Positions 23,641-35,159 of a stretch of DNA of 64,000 nt are shown here, piece by piece. The DNA lies in assembly GCA_016859345.1 (NCBI GenBank), contig CM029131.1, forward strand, positions 9,569,033 to 9,633,032. Reading direction: 5' to 3'. A program made the position numbers and the translations under genes. The stretch is from Istiophorus platypterus (taxonomy: Eukaryota > Chordata > Actinopteri > Istiophoriformes > Istiophoridae). Within the stretch, counting starts at the first letter, position 1; every line of letters starts with the position of its first letter. The notes under the pieces are model-generated. The model saw only the letters and a list, made by a program, of their open reading frames with translations, was not told where the DNA came from and ran no database searches.

Positions 23641-24790
23641 CCCACAAGATTTTACAGTTAAAATCTTACAGTTACATTGCTTGAGTGCCAACAGACAGAG
23701 AGACAGTTAAGCAGCTGTTGTGCTGACATTTTTAGCCCTGGTCACATCTGTACCTTACTCCGTGACCGCATGCCACAGAGGCTGACCACTCCTCACCTGG
23801 CAATACTGGCTCTCAAGGTCAGTTGACCATCGCCACGGCAAACATCATCCTGACAGTCAACTGTGCAACTGGTGATGAGGTAAAAACTTCTATGCAAAAA
23901 CCATTAAAAAACAAAAGAAAAACCAAGACTACACAACCATATCACCCAAAACAATGATGGCACCAGTCATTGTGCTGCTAGCATATACAGGTGTAGATGC
24001 TACAGGTGTTCATGATTCAGCTACATCAAATGCAGTCAAGAATTTAAAAAAAAGGAACTGAAGTATCAGATTTCTCACACAGCTGGGAAGTAAAAGTGTG
24101 CATCCTGGTCTAAGCTTGGTTATAGAGCAATAAAGTGTTGCCCCAGCCGGATGCAGCACAGGAGGCTGGACCAGCGTCTGGTTCAGAAGCTGTCAGACCG
24201 ACATCACTGACAGTCAGCACCATAGCTGAGAGCATCTAGAGCAGCCAACAGACTCGAGCTGCGCCAACCAACCCCGGTTTCCGTCGCCCAGTCTCTACGT
24301 CTGTGGCGGTTAGTTTTGTGGTTTGGGTCATTTTGAGGCAAGACTCAGTTTGTAAAGTTTACAGCCTGCCATGCTGTTGCTGCAAACAATGATGCAGCTA
24401 AAAAAAAGGACAGTGAGCTGACTGACTGATGCAATTTTGTAAACCATGGGAAGTTTTAAAATGTCAGGAGGGAAAAAACAAAAACATGGTAGCAATGTAA
24501 AAGAAGCAGAATGAGAAGGAATATATATGAGGGCATCTTTTTTCTTCAGAGGGAAGGACGCCACTAAACTTAAAAGTAAAACAAATATGAATAAATAAAA
24601 AAAACTTATTAAATATAACTTTTCTCTTTAACTCTCTAGCTCACTCTCTAGTTTTTTTTAGGAATACACACGAGACATATTTTTTCTATCTCTTGTGGCA
24701 TCAGAGAGGAGTTTAATAAAAGATGACCTCCGTCCAAATACGGGTTTCTTTCAAAGTGATCGAAGAGCAATTAAGGAATTTGTAAAGAAA
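23640..24790. other. Unique noncoding stretch
   Basis: No recognised exon, RNA or repeat; A-rich patches near 23920 and 24590. Confidence 0.5.
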
Positions 24791-24796
24791 AATCAT

Positions 24797-25193
24797 AAAA
24801 AAAAAAAAAAAAAAAAATCTGGATTCAACTATTTAAAGTTGGACATCTTCCTTTAATTGAATAAGCATGGAGGATAAAAAAAAAAAAGTTAATTAGTCGC
24901 CCCCCCCCCTTTCTTCCTTTTATTAGACTGCAACAATTTGCATGAAGGCACAGCTATGTCTGTTTAGGACCAAACCAAGGTCAGCACCTTTCTATTTATC
25001 TACCACGGCAATTTTTTAAGGGATATTCACTACTTACTATTGCGAAATTTGAAATGAACTTTTTCCTTGAATGTTGCCATTGGTACAAGCAGGCGGTGTA
25101 TTGATGGTGGGTTTGTGGACAGCAGGGGGGGGGAAAAGATGTTATCACACACTCCTGAGGACATGCAGGATTTTTTTTTTTTTTTTTTTTTTT
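24797..25193. repeat. Poly-A, poly-C and poly-T runs flanking unique sequence
   Basis: A21 at 24797-24817, a C-rich run at 24900-24909, a G9-type run near 25125-25135 and T23 at 25171-25193. The intervening sequence contains an ATTTGCAT octamer at 24936-24943. The opposed poly-A and poly-T might be old retroposon tails, but no element body was recognised between them. Confidence 0.8.
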
Positions 25194-25279
25194 ATTACAT
25201 GCAATCCCATACTCTGACACACTGCCCATGCTTAGAGGCAAGCCTGTTTTTTTTCTTCTTCTGTTTTTTTTTTTTCTTT

Positions 25280-25480
25280 TTCAATTTGCATACGAGGTCG
25301 TTAATTTTCTCAAAGCCGCGGACTTAATGAGTGGATGGCTGAGAAGCTGAACGGGATGCAAATAATAACATTTGATAATGCGGAGCCACAAAAGAGGGGG
25401 AGAGGCCTCCCATTCACCGAGATGGGACTTGAGGTAAATATGCACAGTAATTATATATCAGTGCACTTTAATTATGAGGC
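25280..25480. promoter_or_regulatory. Candidate noncoding regulatory element, two octamers and two TAATTA sites
   Basis: Non-repetitive sequence holding an ATTTGCAT at 25284-25291, its reverse complement ATGCAAAT at 25356-25363, and TAATTA homeodomain-type sites at 25448-25453 and 25469-25474. Octamers are the classical site of POU-class factors, TAATTA of many homeodomain factors. No coding signal seen. The regulatory role is inferred. Confidence 0.35.
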
Positions 25481-25668
25481 TACGCGGGGAGCGAGAAAGA
25501 GAAAGAGACAGAGAAAGAAAGACAGACAGAAACACATTGAGTTAGACGTAACAGCATATAAATTAAACATCTGAAATAAAGACACAATGAGGGAGAGGAA
25601 GACTAAGAGTGGGCTAAGAGAGGAAATAGTAAAAAAAAAACAGGGAGACCGACAATGATTAGATGAGG

Positions 25669-25680
25669 ACACACACACAC

Positions 25681-25717
<37 letters not shown>

Positions 25718-25743
25718 TTATTTGCAAAAACACACACACACAC
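25669..25743. repeat. Interrupted CA microsatellite
   Basis: CA runs at 25669-25680, 25685-25713 and 25730-25743. A purine-rich stretch precedes it (25490-25650), and TG runs follow near 25900-25924. Confidence 0.9.
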
Positions 25744-25929
25744 GGTTACACTTAAATGCTCGGCTTCATTTCAGGAGTGAAGTGTGTGTGTTTCCGCGGA
25801 CATCGACTGGATAAAGTAATCCCTCTGGTAAATGGCACTTTTTATAGATGAGAATTGTGAGTAAAAGACAAATCAATAATCTCAAGGAAGAGTCTTTTGT
25901 GTGTGTGTGAGTGTGTGTGTGTGTGCGCT

Positions 25930-27020
25930 TAAAGGTCTGCGTTGTGTTTTTAGATCAACAGCACAGGAGTGTTTGAGCCTAGTACGAGGCCATGCACATT
26001 GCATTCTAACATATCTGAGTAGATCATAGTTTTTACATTAATATAATGCATTTGTTAAGTCTCTAAAAAGCTCTCAAACGTGCCACAATGTACAAGACTG
26101 ACATGTTACTGACAAAAAGATTAAGGCAACAAAATATTCAGCGTGAGGGGATAACCTGTTTAAAGCAGGTTTTAAGGTCTCTACTCATTGATTTTCATAC
26201 TATTCTGGCTTTGAATTAAACCAGGAAAAACATGAAAATTAGAAAAAGCATCAATCTAAAAACCTGGATTTCTTTTCTAAAGACATCCAAGCTTTAGACC
26301 TTTTTTGAGACACTCAGTCTGTTTTTGAGACAAGAATTTACTTGTACAGATTAGTAGTTTAAGCTTGGTTATGTTAATGCATTTTATTAAAAATATGTAT
26401 ACATATATCGTTGGTGAAAAGGAGAAAATGGTCCAATCATGTCACGTGGGTCAGGTATCAGCTGAGGAATGAGCAATCCACATTAAAATACAGTTTATAT
26501 GTCGCTGTCACAAAATTCAAGGTTTCTGCCATCAGCCAAGGCCGGTGACCGGTTTTAGTTTTTAATGCCACAGCTCTCCGGCCTCATGCTACCTTAACAT
26601 TAGCATTAGTTCCACACGGTGAGGCAAACAGATTTTAAATTAAAGAGAAAAAAAAATAAGGGCACTGGTTCTGAACCTGTACTCTGAACTGACCAGTAAC
26701 AGGAGAGAAACATCTGGCTACGTGAATCAGATAAGAGAAAGATGACCCAGTAGTAGGATATCTCACAGATGATTTGAATAATCATGTTCAGGATATCAAA
26801 TGACACATATGCATTCACCTGAACCCACTGAGGTAAACACGCTGCAAAGAATTTGAAACTGATAAGCACTTAAATTCACACAAAACGGCACACACACATC
26901 TGACCCATGTCCATGCTGAATACAGCCCGTGTCTGGAAGCCAGTCATCAGTCAGCGCCCCATAGCATCATAACCCGCCGTCAGACGATTGTTCTCAGTAG
27001 AGGGAGGATGAATGAAGAGG
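25930..27020. other. Unique AT-rich noncoding stretch
   Basis: No recognised exon, RNA gene or repeat. Confidence 0.5.
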
Positions 27021-27031
27021 TGTGGTGGATG

Positions 27032-27089
27032 GTGTGTGTGTGTGTGTGAGTGTGAGTGTGTGTGTGTGTGCGTGTGTATGTGTGTGTGT
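27032..27089. repeat. Interrupted TG microsatellite
   Basis: TG units broken by GAG and GCG. Confidence 0.9.
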
Positions 27090-27326
27090 AAAACAACATC
27101 AAGAAAAAAGCAAGAGAAAGGAAATCAAACATAAGTGTCATGTGATCTACATGCTGTTTAAAATATTAGGACAATTTCCAGAGATTAATTCACTGAAGAA
27201 AAGTTTGGGATGGATGGATGGATATGTAGAGAGAGAGCTCTTCAGAATGGGGATGAGGAGGATGAGGAGTGGGTATGGAGTGGACAGATGTGCTCTAATG
27301 TGTTTTGGCCCGATCTCTGCAAGGAC

Positions 27327-27355
27327 AAAAAAAAAAAAAAAAAAAAAAATGCGTG

Positions 27356-27390
<35 letters not shown>
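27327..27390. repeat. Poly-A run followed by CA microsatellite
   Basis: A23 at 27327-27349, TGCGTGCGT, then about 16 CA units at 27359-27390. Confidence 0.95.
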
Positions 27391-27394
<4 letters not shown>

Positions 27395-27600
27395 GTCAGC
27401 CAATATATCTATTATCTGCTCCTTTATGTTACAATGTGGAGGAAAGTAAATACCCTCTTCCATGTTTTTTTTTCTTTTACTATGTATTTCTTTATTTTTC
27501 CTCACTCTCAAAATGTCCCTTGGGAATTTATCATACAAAGCGACGATCGCATAAGCAAGAGACCCAGGAATTCACAAACATATACAGATATTTTATACAC

Positions 27601-27605
<5 letters not shown>

Positions 27606-27669
<64 letters not shown>
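27606..27669. repeat. Long CA microsatellite
   Basis: About 32 uninterrupted CA units, with one interrupted block before it. Confidence 0.95.
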
Positions 27670-27672
<3 letters not shown>

Positions 27673-27836
27673 TTGTACACAGACATACCCTGTTTACATG
27701 GAAAGAAACCTAATGTGTCATCCAACCATCCGACGCATCCTTTGCTGCTGATTTCAGCCAATCACACAATTAGAGAGCTGATGACCCATCTGTCCACATG
27801 ATTGGCTGATGGATGTGCCCGAGTGTGTATCTGGTA

Positions 27837-27840
27837 GTGT

Positions 27841-27913
<73 letters not shown>
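27837..27913. repeat. Long TG microsatellite
   Basis: About 33 TG units at 27847-27913 after a short run broken by GAG. It is complementary to the CA array 170 bases upstream. Confidence 0.95.
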
Positions 27914-27914
<1 letters not shown>

Positions 27915-27947
27915 ACGCGCGTCTCGGCGTGAAAGGTTTCTGACGAG

Positions 27948-28145
27948 CCCCCAAACACATCTAGCCGGTGACAATTTTCTTTTGTTACCCGCAACCACCA
28001 ACATTTTCAGAGAGAGAGAGAGAGAGAGATGGAGCTAATGCGAGAGAGAGAGGAACTACTTGCACCACTGCAGTTAGTTGAACCCAACTTGGAGAAATGA
28101 TTTCATAACCCCCAAACACATCTAGCACACAATTTTCTTTTTACC
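27948..28145. repeat. Short direct duplication plus GA microsatellite
   Basis: A segment CCCCCAAACACATCTAGC followed by ACAATTTTCTTTT and TTACC occurs at 27948-27989 and again, slightly shorter, at 28109-28145. Between the copies is a GA run at 28009-28029. The first copy follows the TG array and the second runs into the next CA array. Confidence 0.85.
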
Positions 28146-28150
28146 ACACA

Positions 28151-28154
<4 letters not shown>

Positions 28155-28222
<68 letters not shown>
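28155..28222. repeat. Long CA microsatellite
   Basis: About 34 uninterrupted CA units. Confidence 0.95.
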
Positions 28223-28223
<1 letters not shown>

Positions 28224-28406
28224 TCACTAGTTCTCTTGTTCTCCAGAATGAGTCATTGGTGATATAATAGCCACATAATGGCTTGAAAGCGAGTTCGGCA
28301 GGAAAAAGACAGATGTAGGGTGAATAAAAAGTGAGCTGGTGAGGCAGAAGAGGCTCAAGAGTCGACAGAGAAGCTGTATGTGCTGCCATCATGACAGGAA
28401 TAATAT

Positions 28407-28411
<5 letters not shown>

Positions 28412-28480
<69 letters not shown>
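28412..28480. repeat. Long CA microsatellite
   Basis: About 34 uninterrupted CA units. Confidence 0.95.
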
Positions 28481-28482
<2 letters not shown>

Positions 28483-28484
28483 GC

Positions 28485-31115
28485 TCTATTTGCTGTCCAT
28501 TAACAGTGTGTGGTGCTGAGCGATAGGAGCGGCGATAGCATCTTCTCCGATGGTATCTTTTATCGAAGTACACGCGTCCTTCAGGCGTCCATCGCACTAT
28601 CGCTCCTCTCATCTCTCCTCTGTCTCTCTTGCCATCCTCCTCCCTCGCCTCCTCCCGCCTCACCTTGCCTCTGCCATGCTCCTAGATTCTTTCTCATCAT
28701 CTGTTTGTATTTCCGTCATCTTTCCATCTCTTTTCCCCCATAGTCTTCTTTCTTTTGGACACTGGGATTTATTTTTATTTAATATTTCTTTGCCTACTAA
28801 TTACTTCTTTCATGTCTTCTTAACTTTTGTTGAAATTAATGTAACCATCAGCCCAGGGGCACAGTTAGAGTTGCTTGCCCCTACAATACGTAGAAATGCA
28901 GGAAGTTACTAGCACTCCCTTTAATAATATAAATCCATTTACGCGGCCTATTGGGAAATGCACCATTTATCATTTCGGATAACTGCTGATGACAGATATA
29001 GGTAAAAAAGACACAAAAGACACAAATTCTGTATTAATTATTACTAAATATCATCAATTATTGCAAGAAATATGTTGGTAAATCTTAAAAAGACATCCAT
29101 GTTTTTTTGTATTTTTTATCTTTTATGTCTTTTAGTACCTTTATGATTACAAGTACCCAGGATATGATCTCGTGATTATGTGTCAAATATCATATCCCAG
29201 ACTGAGAAACCCAAAAGCCTTTTCCCTCCATTTATTCCCATGTGCAAATGCATCCTCAAATCAAATTAGAAATTAAAAAAAAAAAAAAGTTAAATTTGAG
29301 AGCAAGGTTCACTCTTAACCTCACAAACACACGAGCTATGGTAAAAATTATCATTCAACATGCAAGCGGGCTTCTCAGCTTCCCCGGGAAAGGGAAGAAA
29401 AATGCTGAGAAAACATTGCTGTTGAAAAACCTGGTAATTTTTTTATACACAAGATTCAGGACAATTAACTTCGAGTCCAAAGGGCTCCTGCTGAAGAAAA
29501 CTGTGGGCTGGCTAGTAAGTGAGCAAAATGGTAAGTTTGATTAAACACAAAAATGAGAGTCCAGGTCGGACACTATGCAGGGGATGAACTGTACCTATCA
29601 CAATTTGGAACTGGGAGAGAACCTGAGTACAAAAAGTTTTGCAATTTTCCAAACTGTAACCCAACAATGATGCCAACATCTCCCAGCAACCGCCCAGAGC
29701 CCAGTTTCCTACCAAAGACTGATCTTAGAGGTTAAGATAATGGTTCTCTGTTAAAACAAAGCATAATGTGCAGTAAACGGTAAATTGTTGCCCTTTTAAA
29801 ATGATGATACTGTGTGACTCAAGTTTAACTGATTGACCTACAGATCAAGGTAGATCTTACTCTTGAGTTCATGCTCATGAATATTCACTTTATCTAATTT
29901 GAATGTCATTCTGTTGTCATTTCAGTATTAGAACTGCTTTATATAAGTGTCTGGCGAAAAAAAATAGGCATTATAAATATGAAAAGAAGAGAAAATACAG
30001 ACCCTGAAAATATACCATCGGAAAAAAATGTCTCTTCAGCCATAAGAGACGAGTCTGTTAGGTGAGAAGACGAAGAGAGGGACAATGACCATGGAAACTG
30101 GCGGATCAACACGTTATCAGTTATTTCACATCAAACATCACTTAACAAAGAAAATCAGGTGCAGAATTTAAAATCAAATAGAAAAACTCAATAAAATCAT
30201 AATTAAAATATATAGGGTTTTTTGTTTTTCCCTACAGGTCTGTGGAGCTTCTTAAGATGCTTGTTAACATCTGATCATTTCTAAGAGTCTTCAGTGACAA
30301 AACTTAAGATGATTCATAAGATGGATTTCTAAAAATCCTAGCCTCAAGACAAACATTTGGGGGAAGGAATGCCCTAATGTGCGAAGGTGAGGCAGTAGGC
30401 AGGATCGTAATTATCGTGCTCTGATCCTGTCTACGATGAGAGAATAATAAACTGTATATACAAGTTTGCCCTCAGTCCAAAACCAATCTAAGAATTCAAT
30501 TGGGGAAGAAAAGTCCAACATTTTATCAGCACAGATAATCAAAAATACTGGAAACAAAATAGTTTAGCATAAAAAGTAAAAAAAAAAAATAGTTTTCAGA
30601 ATAGTCTCAAATATTTGACAAAATAATAAAGCTGGCAAAATACCTACTGTGATGAACTAGCCATCTCAAACAAGATTCATGTCTTAGCAAGCTGATTTTC
30701 ATAGCGAGCTGAATTGAATGGGAACCAAAGGCTACCTTGAAGGTCCCAATGGACCATTATTCTCCTCCCTTTGCATCATTTTGTGGGAGTGTTTCAGCAG
30801 AACCTTGATCCATGGCTGAATCGGTTATACTTCAATTCTTAATCACTCTTGTTCCAGTGTTAATGATAACCCTCCGCGTGAAAAAGAGGAATGGTGCTTT
30901 GTTTGAGCCCATACTGTCATGCAGAAACCCTCCTTCAGGGGATTTGATTCAAGCAAAAGTGGTGATTTTCTATAACTGTATTATAACTATAGCTGTAACA
31001 ACAGGATTGTATTTGATTTTCTGTGTTTGAACTTTGCTCCTGGGATAACGTGACGGTCCCAAAACACATGGCCAGACTCACACACACTACCTTGTCCCTC
31101 ACTGACTTTAACCAG
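28485..31115. other. Long noncoding stretch; pyrimidine tract then AT-rich DNA
   Basis: 28600-28760 is pyrimidine-rich. The remainder is AT-rich with A runs near 29277 and 30582. No exon, RNA gene or recognised repeat found. Confidence 0.5.
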
Positions 31116-31125
31116 CACTCATACT

Positions 31126-31157
<32 letters not shown>

Positions 31158-31182
31158 TACTCACACACACACACACACACAC
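31126..31182. repeat. CA microsatellite, two runs
   Basis: CA at 31126-31153 and 31161-31182 separated by TACATACT. Confidence 0.9.
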
Positions 31183-31307
31183 GCATGTGCACCAAATTCA
31201 ATTTCTAATCAATTTGTGTATTTTTCTTCAAGTGGTCTCTTCAGGTAAAAGGCTGAATTGGCCGATCGCTTCCATCAAGGATTTCTGCTAAGTACTGTAC
31301 TCTGCTG

Positions 31308-31360
31308 AGAGGAGGAGGAGGAAGAGGAGGAGGGGGAGGAGGAGGAGGAGGAGGAGGGGG
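31308..31360. repeat. GGA trinucleotide repeat
   Basis: GAG/GGA units with two G5 runs. The plus strand is purely purine and G-rich. Confidence 0.9.
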
Positions 31361-31628
31361 TGGACATGGTGGAAGACAAATTCTCTGTCTCTCTGCCTCT
31401 TGTCTCTCCCGGTCTTTTTCCCTTTCTTCATCACCTTTGCCCACACACACCCACGCAAATGTACACACACACACATATGCGACTCCTCCAGGAGGCAATC
31501 AAGCTCTTGTGGAAAGGTTGGAGCAGCTCGTATGGATGTCGCATTTTGAGTGGTTACTAGAGTCAGGAGGTCATGTCTTAGCCTCCCCTCCCCTTCCCAC
31601 TTGCCCCTAATCATCCTCCAGTACCCTA

Positions 31629-31630
<2 letters not shown>

Positions 31631-31663
<33 letters not shown>

Positions 31664-31853
31664 GTGTGTGTGTGTGTGTGTGTGTGTGGGTGTGTGTGTG
31701 TATGTGTGTGTCTGCATTTGAATTAAAATGTTTGTGTATTATACTGCAAACAAAATCTGTATATACATACTTTGTGTTTGCACTTGTCTCCACGTAGGTA
31801 TGCATAATCCTGTGAATCATGTATGTCTGCAAATGAACACTGCAGGTACAACC

Positions 31854-31892
<39 letters not shown>
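31631..31892. repeat. Cluster of TG microsatellites
   Basis: TG runs at 31631-31661, 31665-31712 (interrupted) and 31859-31892. Confidence 0.95.
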
Positions 31893-31893
<1 letters not shown>

Positions 31894-31899
31894 TAGAAG

Positions 31900-32115
31900 A
31901 AAAAAAATGCAAGGGCCACAAAGGTGACGGAGGAAATGAGGGGAGAGAGAAGGGGAGAGATTAAGGAGGTGACGCGTGAGATAGTTGATGGGAAGGAAGG
32001 AGCAGGGCTAGGAGATGAGCGAGGGTAAGAGGAGAGCATGAGGTGAGGAAGGGGCGTGAAGGAGGGATGGAGAGAGCGAGGAAGAGAGAGCTCTTGAGAG
32101 GAAGAGGATGCTAAT
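31900..32115. repeat. Purine-rich tract
   Basis: Plus strand dominated by G and A with GGAAGG, GAGAGA and GGGAGAG motifs, directly after a TG array. Confidence 0.85.
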
Positions 32116-34245
32116 TACTTGAGCTCCTTCCCTGCCTGTCTCTTTGCACTTTGAATGAGTTCCATGAGTTTGGAGGCAGTGAAATGTTTTGCATTTCACT
32201 GTTGAAGAAGAAACACGATTGACTAGATTTCTTAACTAATCATTGTACTAAGGAGCCACTGTCCATTCACATAAATAAGTAAATTATCACCATTTTTAAA
32301 TTGTCATGTGTTATATTAATTAATTTGTGAGGACAAACTCTGAAAGCACTTTACTCCATTGCCAAAAACACAAGGAAGCCACTCTATAACTACCTACAGT
32401 GCATTTAAGCTTGTGTGCTATCCACTTGAATTTCAACCAAAACAAAGCTGCTTTGTATCCCTCAAAATTACATCAATGTTGATTCTACAGAGCACAGTTT
32501 GCCAATGGATTCATACTTAGTCTTTTCGTGTGTCTTGGACAGATCTAATCTCAGAAAACCAACCTCTAAACGCATCCAAGAAGCACTCGAGACTGAGTGA
32601 AGTCCAAATCTTCAGATGCCAAAAAGCTGTAAAAGCATCTAAGATGCAAACATAATCTTTTCTCCCCTGAGCTGTAATGAAATCAGCAGGTGGTTTGTGG
32701 AAATGGCCATTACAGGGTCCGTCCCCAGTGATAATGGTCCCTGAAATTACGTCAACTCTGGGAGGAATGAAGTCAACTCTCATTCCTCCGACATCACTGA
32801 AGCGACAGTAAAAAAAAAAAAAAAAAGGGCTTCAGTGGTTTTAACACATAACAATCAGAATGTACACCAAGCTGTTGTAGCAGGTACCTGATCCCTGAAC
32901 TGTTCAACCACCGTATAATCTGTATGGGTGAAGGAGCATCCGTCTGTATGCATGAGGGAGCAGCATAAATACTACAATATGTTTGTGTAAGTGGAGCTAA
33001 ACTCTTATTGTTGCAGCTTTACATCTTAAGTCCTTCTTCTCACATCTTTACCAGTTGTAACAAAGCTTCAATGAAAATGGAAGTGGGTTTAGTTGCATCT
33101 GGACTTTATGTGGACATGAGACACTTAAATGAAAAGTCTTAAATTGGGCATTTGTTGTTTTGTTTATTATAATAAATTGTTTCTGCAGTAAAAAAGTGAT
33201 GCAATTATTATATTATTTTACATTATAAGAAGCCAATAAAGAGAAAGCTAACATGTAAGTCAGTTGGGTTTTCTTTTACCATTTTTTGACATTTCATTAA
33301 CTGAAGCAATTAAATTATCATGACAATAAATAAACAACATAATTATAACATATAAATAATAATTTGTTGCAGCATTAACTCTCTTCACCACACTCAACAG
33401 CAATTACAGTGTATTCCTGACAAACTTAGGACTAAAAATCAGATCACAGAGTCATTCAAGACCGCAGCCGACAGTAATGATGTATAGGCTAACCTATGGC
33501 CGTGCCCTTGTCAACACATTACTCCTGTGCTCACTGATGGATGGAGGGATATGTGGAAGGATGGAGACAAAAGAAAGGAAGAGTGGATAGAGGAAAGAGG
33601 AAGGTATGAATATTTGATGAATGGAGGCGGTGTTGAGAGCCTGAAATGGTGTGATTGATGGAAAGGGAGGGAGATCGGACGGAGACGGCAGGTGATGGGG
33701 CAAAGACAATGCAAGGTACAAGTTGTGTGTGCCTTGGTGTGTGGCTCACACTGAAGGGACAGATACACTCATTCCAACTGATAACCATGTTTTTTGAAAC
33801 GAAGAGAAGAATGTGTGTGTTTAAGGGTCGAGAGGGTGCTGATCTTAGCCTGTGCCTTTTCTTCTGACGATAAATCACTGATTCACAGCAGCAGGAACAA
33901 AAATCCCACTCATCTGTCTCCCCTCCCCACCTCTCTGACTTTCTCTCCATACCCCTCTTTCTCCTTTACGCTGCAGGGTCATGATCTTTGACAAAGGGCT
34001 AAAAAATGAAGTCAAGAGGTGGCAAAGCCTCCAATTGGATGAGCATCTTGCACGAAGGCAGGAGATGCCAGTTTTTTTGTTTGTCTCATGCAGTTCTCCT
34101 CCTTCAGCATTCTCACACAAATCAGTAAATTGAGCTTGAATAAAAAATGAAAGATGTGCCGTAGAGAAAAATCAATAATATATAATCACTTCAGGATGTA
34201 TTCATATCCATTCGCATGTTATTGTAAATGGATAACATTGCCATT
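32115..34245. other. Unique noncoding stretch
   Basis: Mostly AT-rich. A poly-A run is at about 32811-32826 and a purine-rich part at about 33535-33700. No exon or recognised repeat. Confidence 0.5.
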
Positions 34246-34249
34246 TTTT

Positions 34250-34655
34250 TCAACCAATCTACAATCAATAATCCATAATGACAAATATAAAACATATTTT
34301 TAGAAACTTCAGACTTAAGTACAAGAGCATTTAGACCCTTAAGCTGCAAAAGGATTTCTACAAAGTACTGAACTTTGTAGAAATCCTTTTGGCAGCAGCT
34401 GCAGCTTTGAGTCTTCTTGGTGAAGTCTCTACAAGCTTTGCACACCTGGAATTTGGGCAGTTGATCCTATTCTGCCTCACAGATCTTTTCAAGTTCAATC
34501 AGATGTGGATTGGAAGTGTCTGATCTACCATCTTCAAGTGTCTTCACAGATTTTCTTTGGGCTTTAGGTCCAAGCTTTTTGACTGGGCCACTCAAGGACA
34601 GACTTGTCCCGAAGCCGCTCCAGCATTGTCTTGACCCTTCAGGTCGCTGTCTTGA
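34250..34655. mobile_element. Decayed Tc1/mariner-group DNA transposon fragment
   Basis: Resembles the terminal and subterminal part of the fish transposon group whose ends carry an AGTATTCAGACCC-type repeat. Recognised pieces in order: CATAATGACAAA, TTTTTAGAAA, CATTTAGACCCTT, TTGGCAGCAG, TGAGTCTTCTTGG, CTACAAGCTTTGCACACCTGG, GGGCCACTCAAGGACA and GACTTGTCCCGAAGCC. No transposase is readable and no second terminus is visible. A strong hairpin lies inside it at 34343-34396. Confidence 0.7.
34343..34396. repeat. Near-perfect inverted repeat (hairpin)
   Basis: Arms 34348-34366 and 34372-34390 are perfectly complementary over 19 bases around a 5-base loop (ACTGA). They extend outward as GCTGC versus GGCAGC, with one unpaired base, to about 24 paired bases. 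Confidence 0.93.
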
Positions 34656-34669
34656 ACTGATGTCATCGG

Positions 34670-34940
34670 TTTTGGAGGTATTTGGTCATAAACCAGATAA
34701 CTGGACAAACTGATTGTGCAAGACTGAAAGCTAAGGGTGAACAAAACTGAACCATGATTGACTGCTTTTTTTTTTTTTTATCATTTATCTTTTTTTTTTT
34801 TTTGCCAAATCATCCAATAGATATTGAGATATTTCTGTCAGGAGGACAGAGGAAGGATCAACTGAACAACCAAATTGCCACAACTACAGCAAATGCCACT
34901 GGCATGGCCAAAAATGCCCATGACAGTTACCACGAGTCCA
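34670..34940. repeat. Decayed teleost interspersed repeat
   Basis: Contains TATTTGGTCATAAACCAG followed by ACTGGACAAACTGA, and later ATCATCCAATAGATATTGAG then ATATTTCTGTC. These match an abundant fish repeat that I recall by its TTGGTCATAAACC and ATCCAATAGTTGTTGAG blocks. Two T runs (34766-34779 and 34790-34803) interrupt it. No protein is readable; class unknown. Confidence 0.55.
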
Positions 34941-35039
34941 AGGGGATGTCTTCAAAATGCTAATTTTGTCTGACCAATTGTCCAAAAACTTAAGGATACA
35001 CAGAAAAAAAGGTGCAATTTTTAATATCTGACACTTTTG

Positions 35040-35150
35040 AAGTAGTCAAGGTTTTGTCTTTTAGCTTGATTTAGAAGTCAATTATTTGATCATAAAAATG
35101 TAGACAATTAATTTTTCGGTCAACTGATAAATCGATTACCAAACTAAACA
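35040..35150. repeat. Possible decayed interspersed repeat
   Basis: TAGACAATTAATTTTTCGG and TCAACTGATAAATCGATT resemble a widespread vertebrate repeat built from CGATTAATC-type blocks. Short and diverged. Confidence 0.35.
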
Positions 35151-35159
35151 TTAGAGCAC

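Noticed and set aside
24797..25193. Retroposon flanked by poly-A and poly-T tails
   Set aside because: No element body, target duplication or promoter boxes seen between the runs.
27022..27801. 259-codon open frame
   Set aside because: It passes through TG, poly-A and two CA arrays, producing Val-Cys, Lys and Thr-His runs; no domain and no plausible coding composition.
28515..28610. Imperfect inverted repeat around GGAGCGGCGATAG and CTATCGCTCC
   Set aside because: Pairing needs several gaps and mismatches; not convincing as a structured element.
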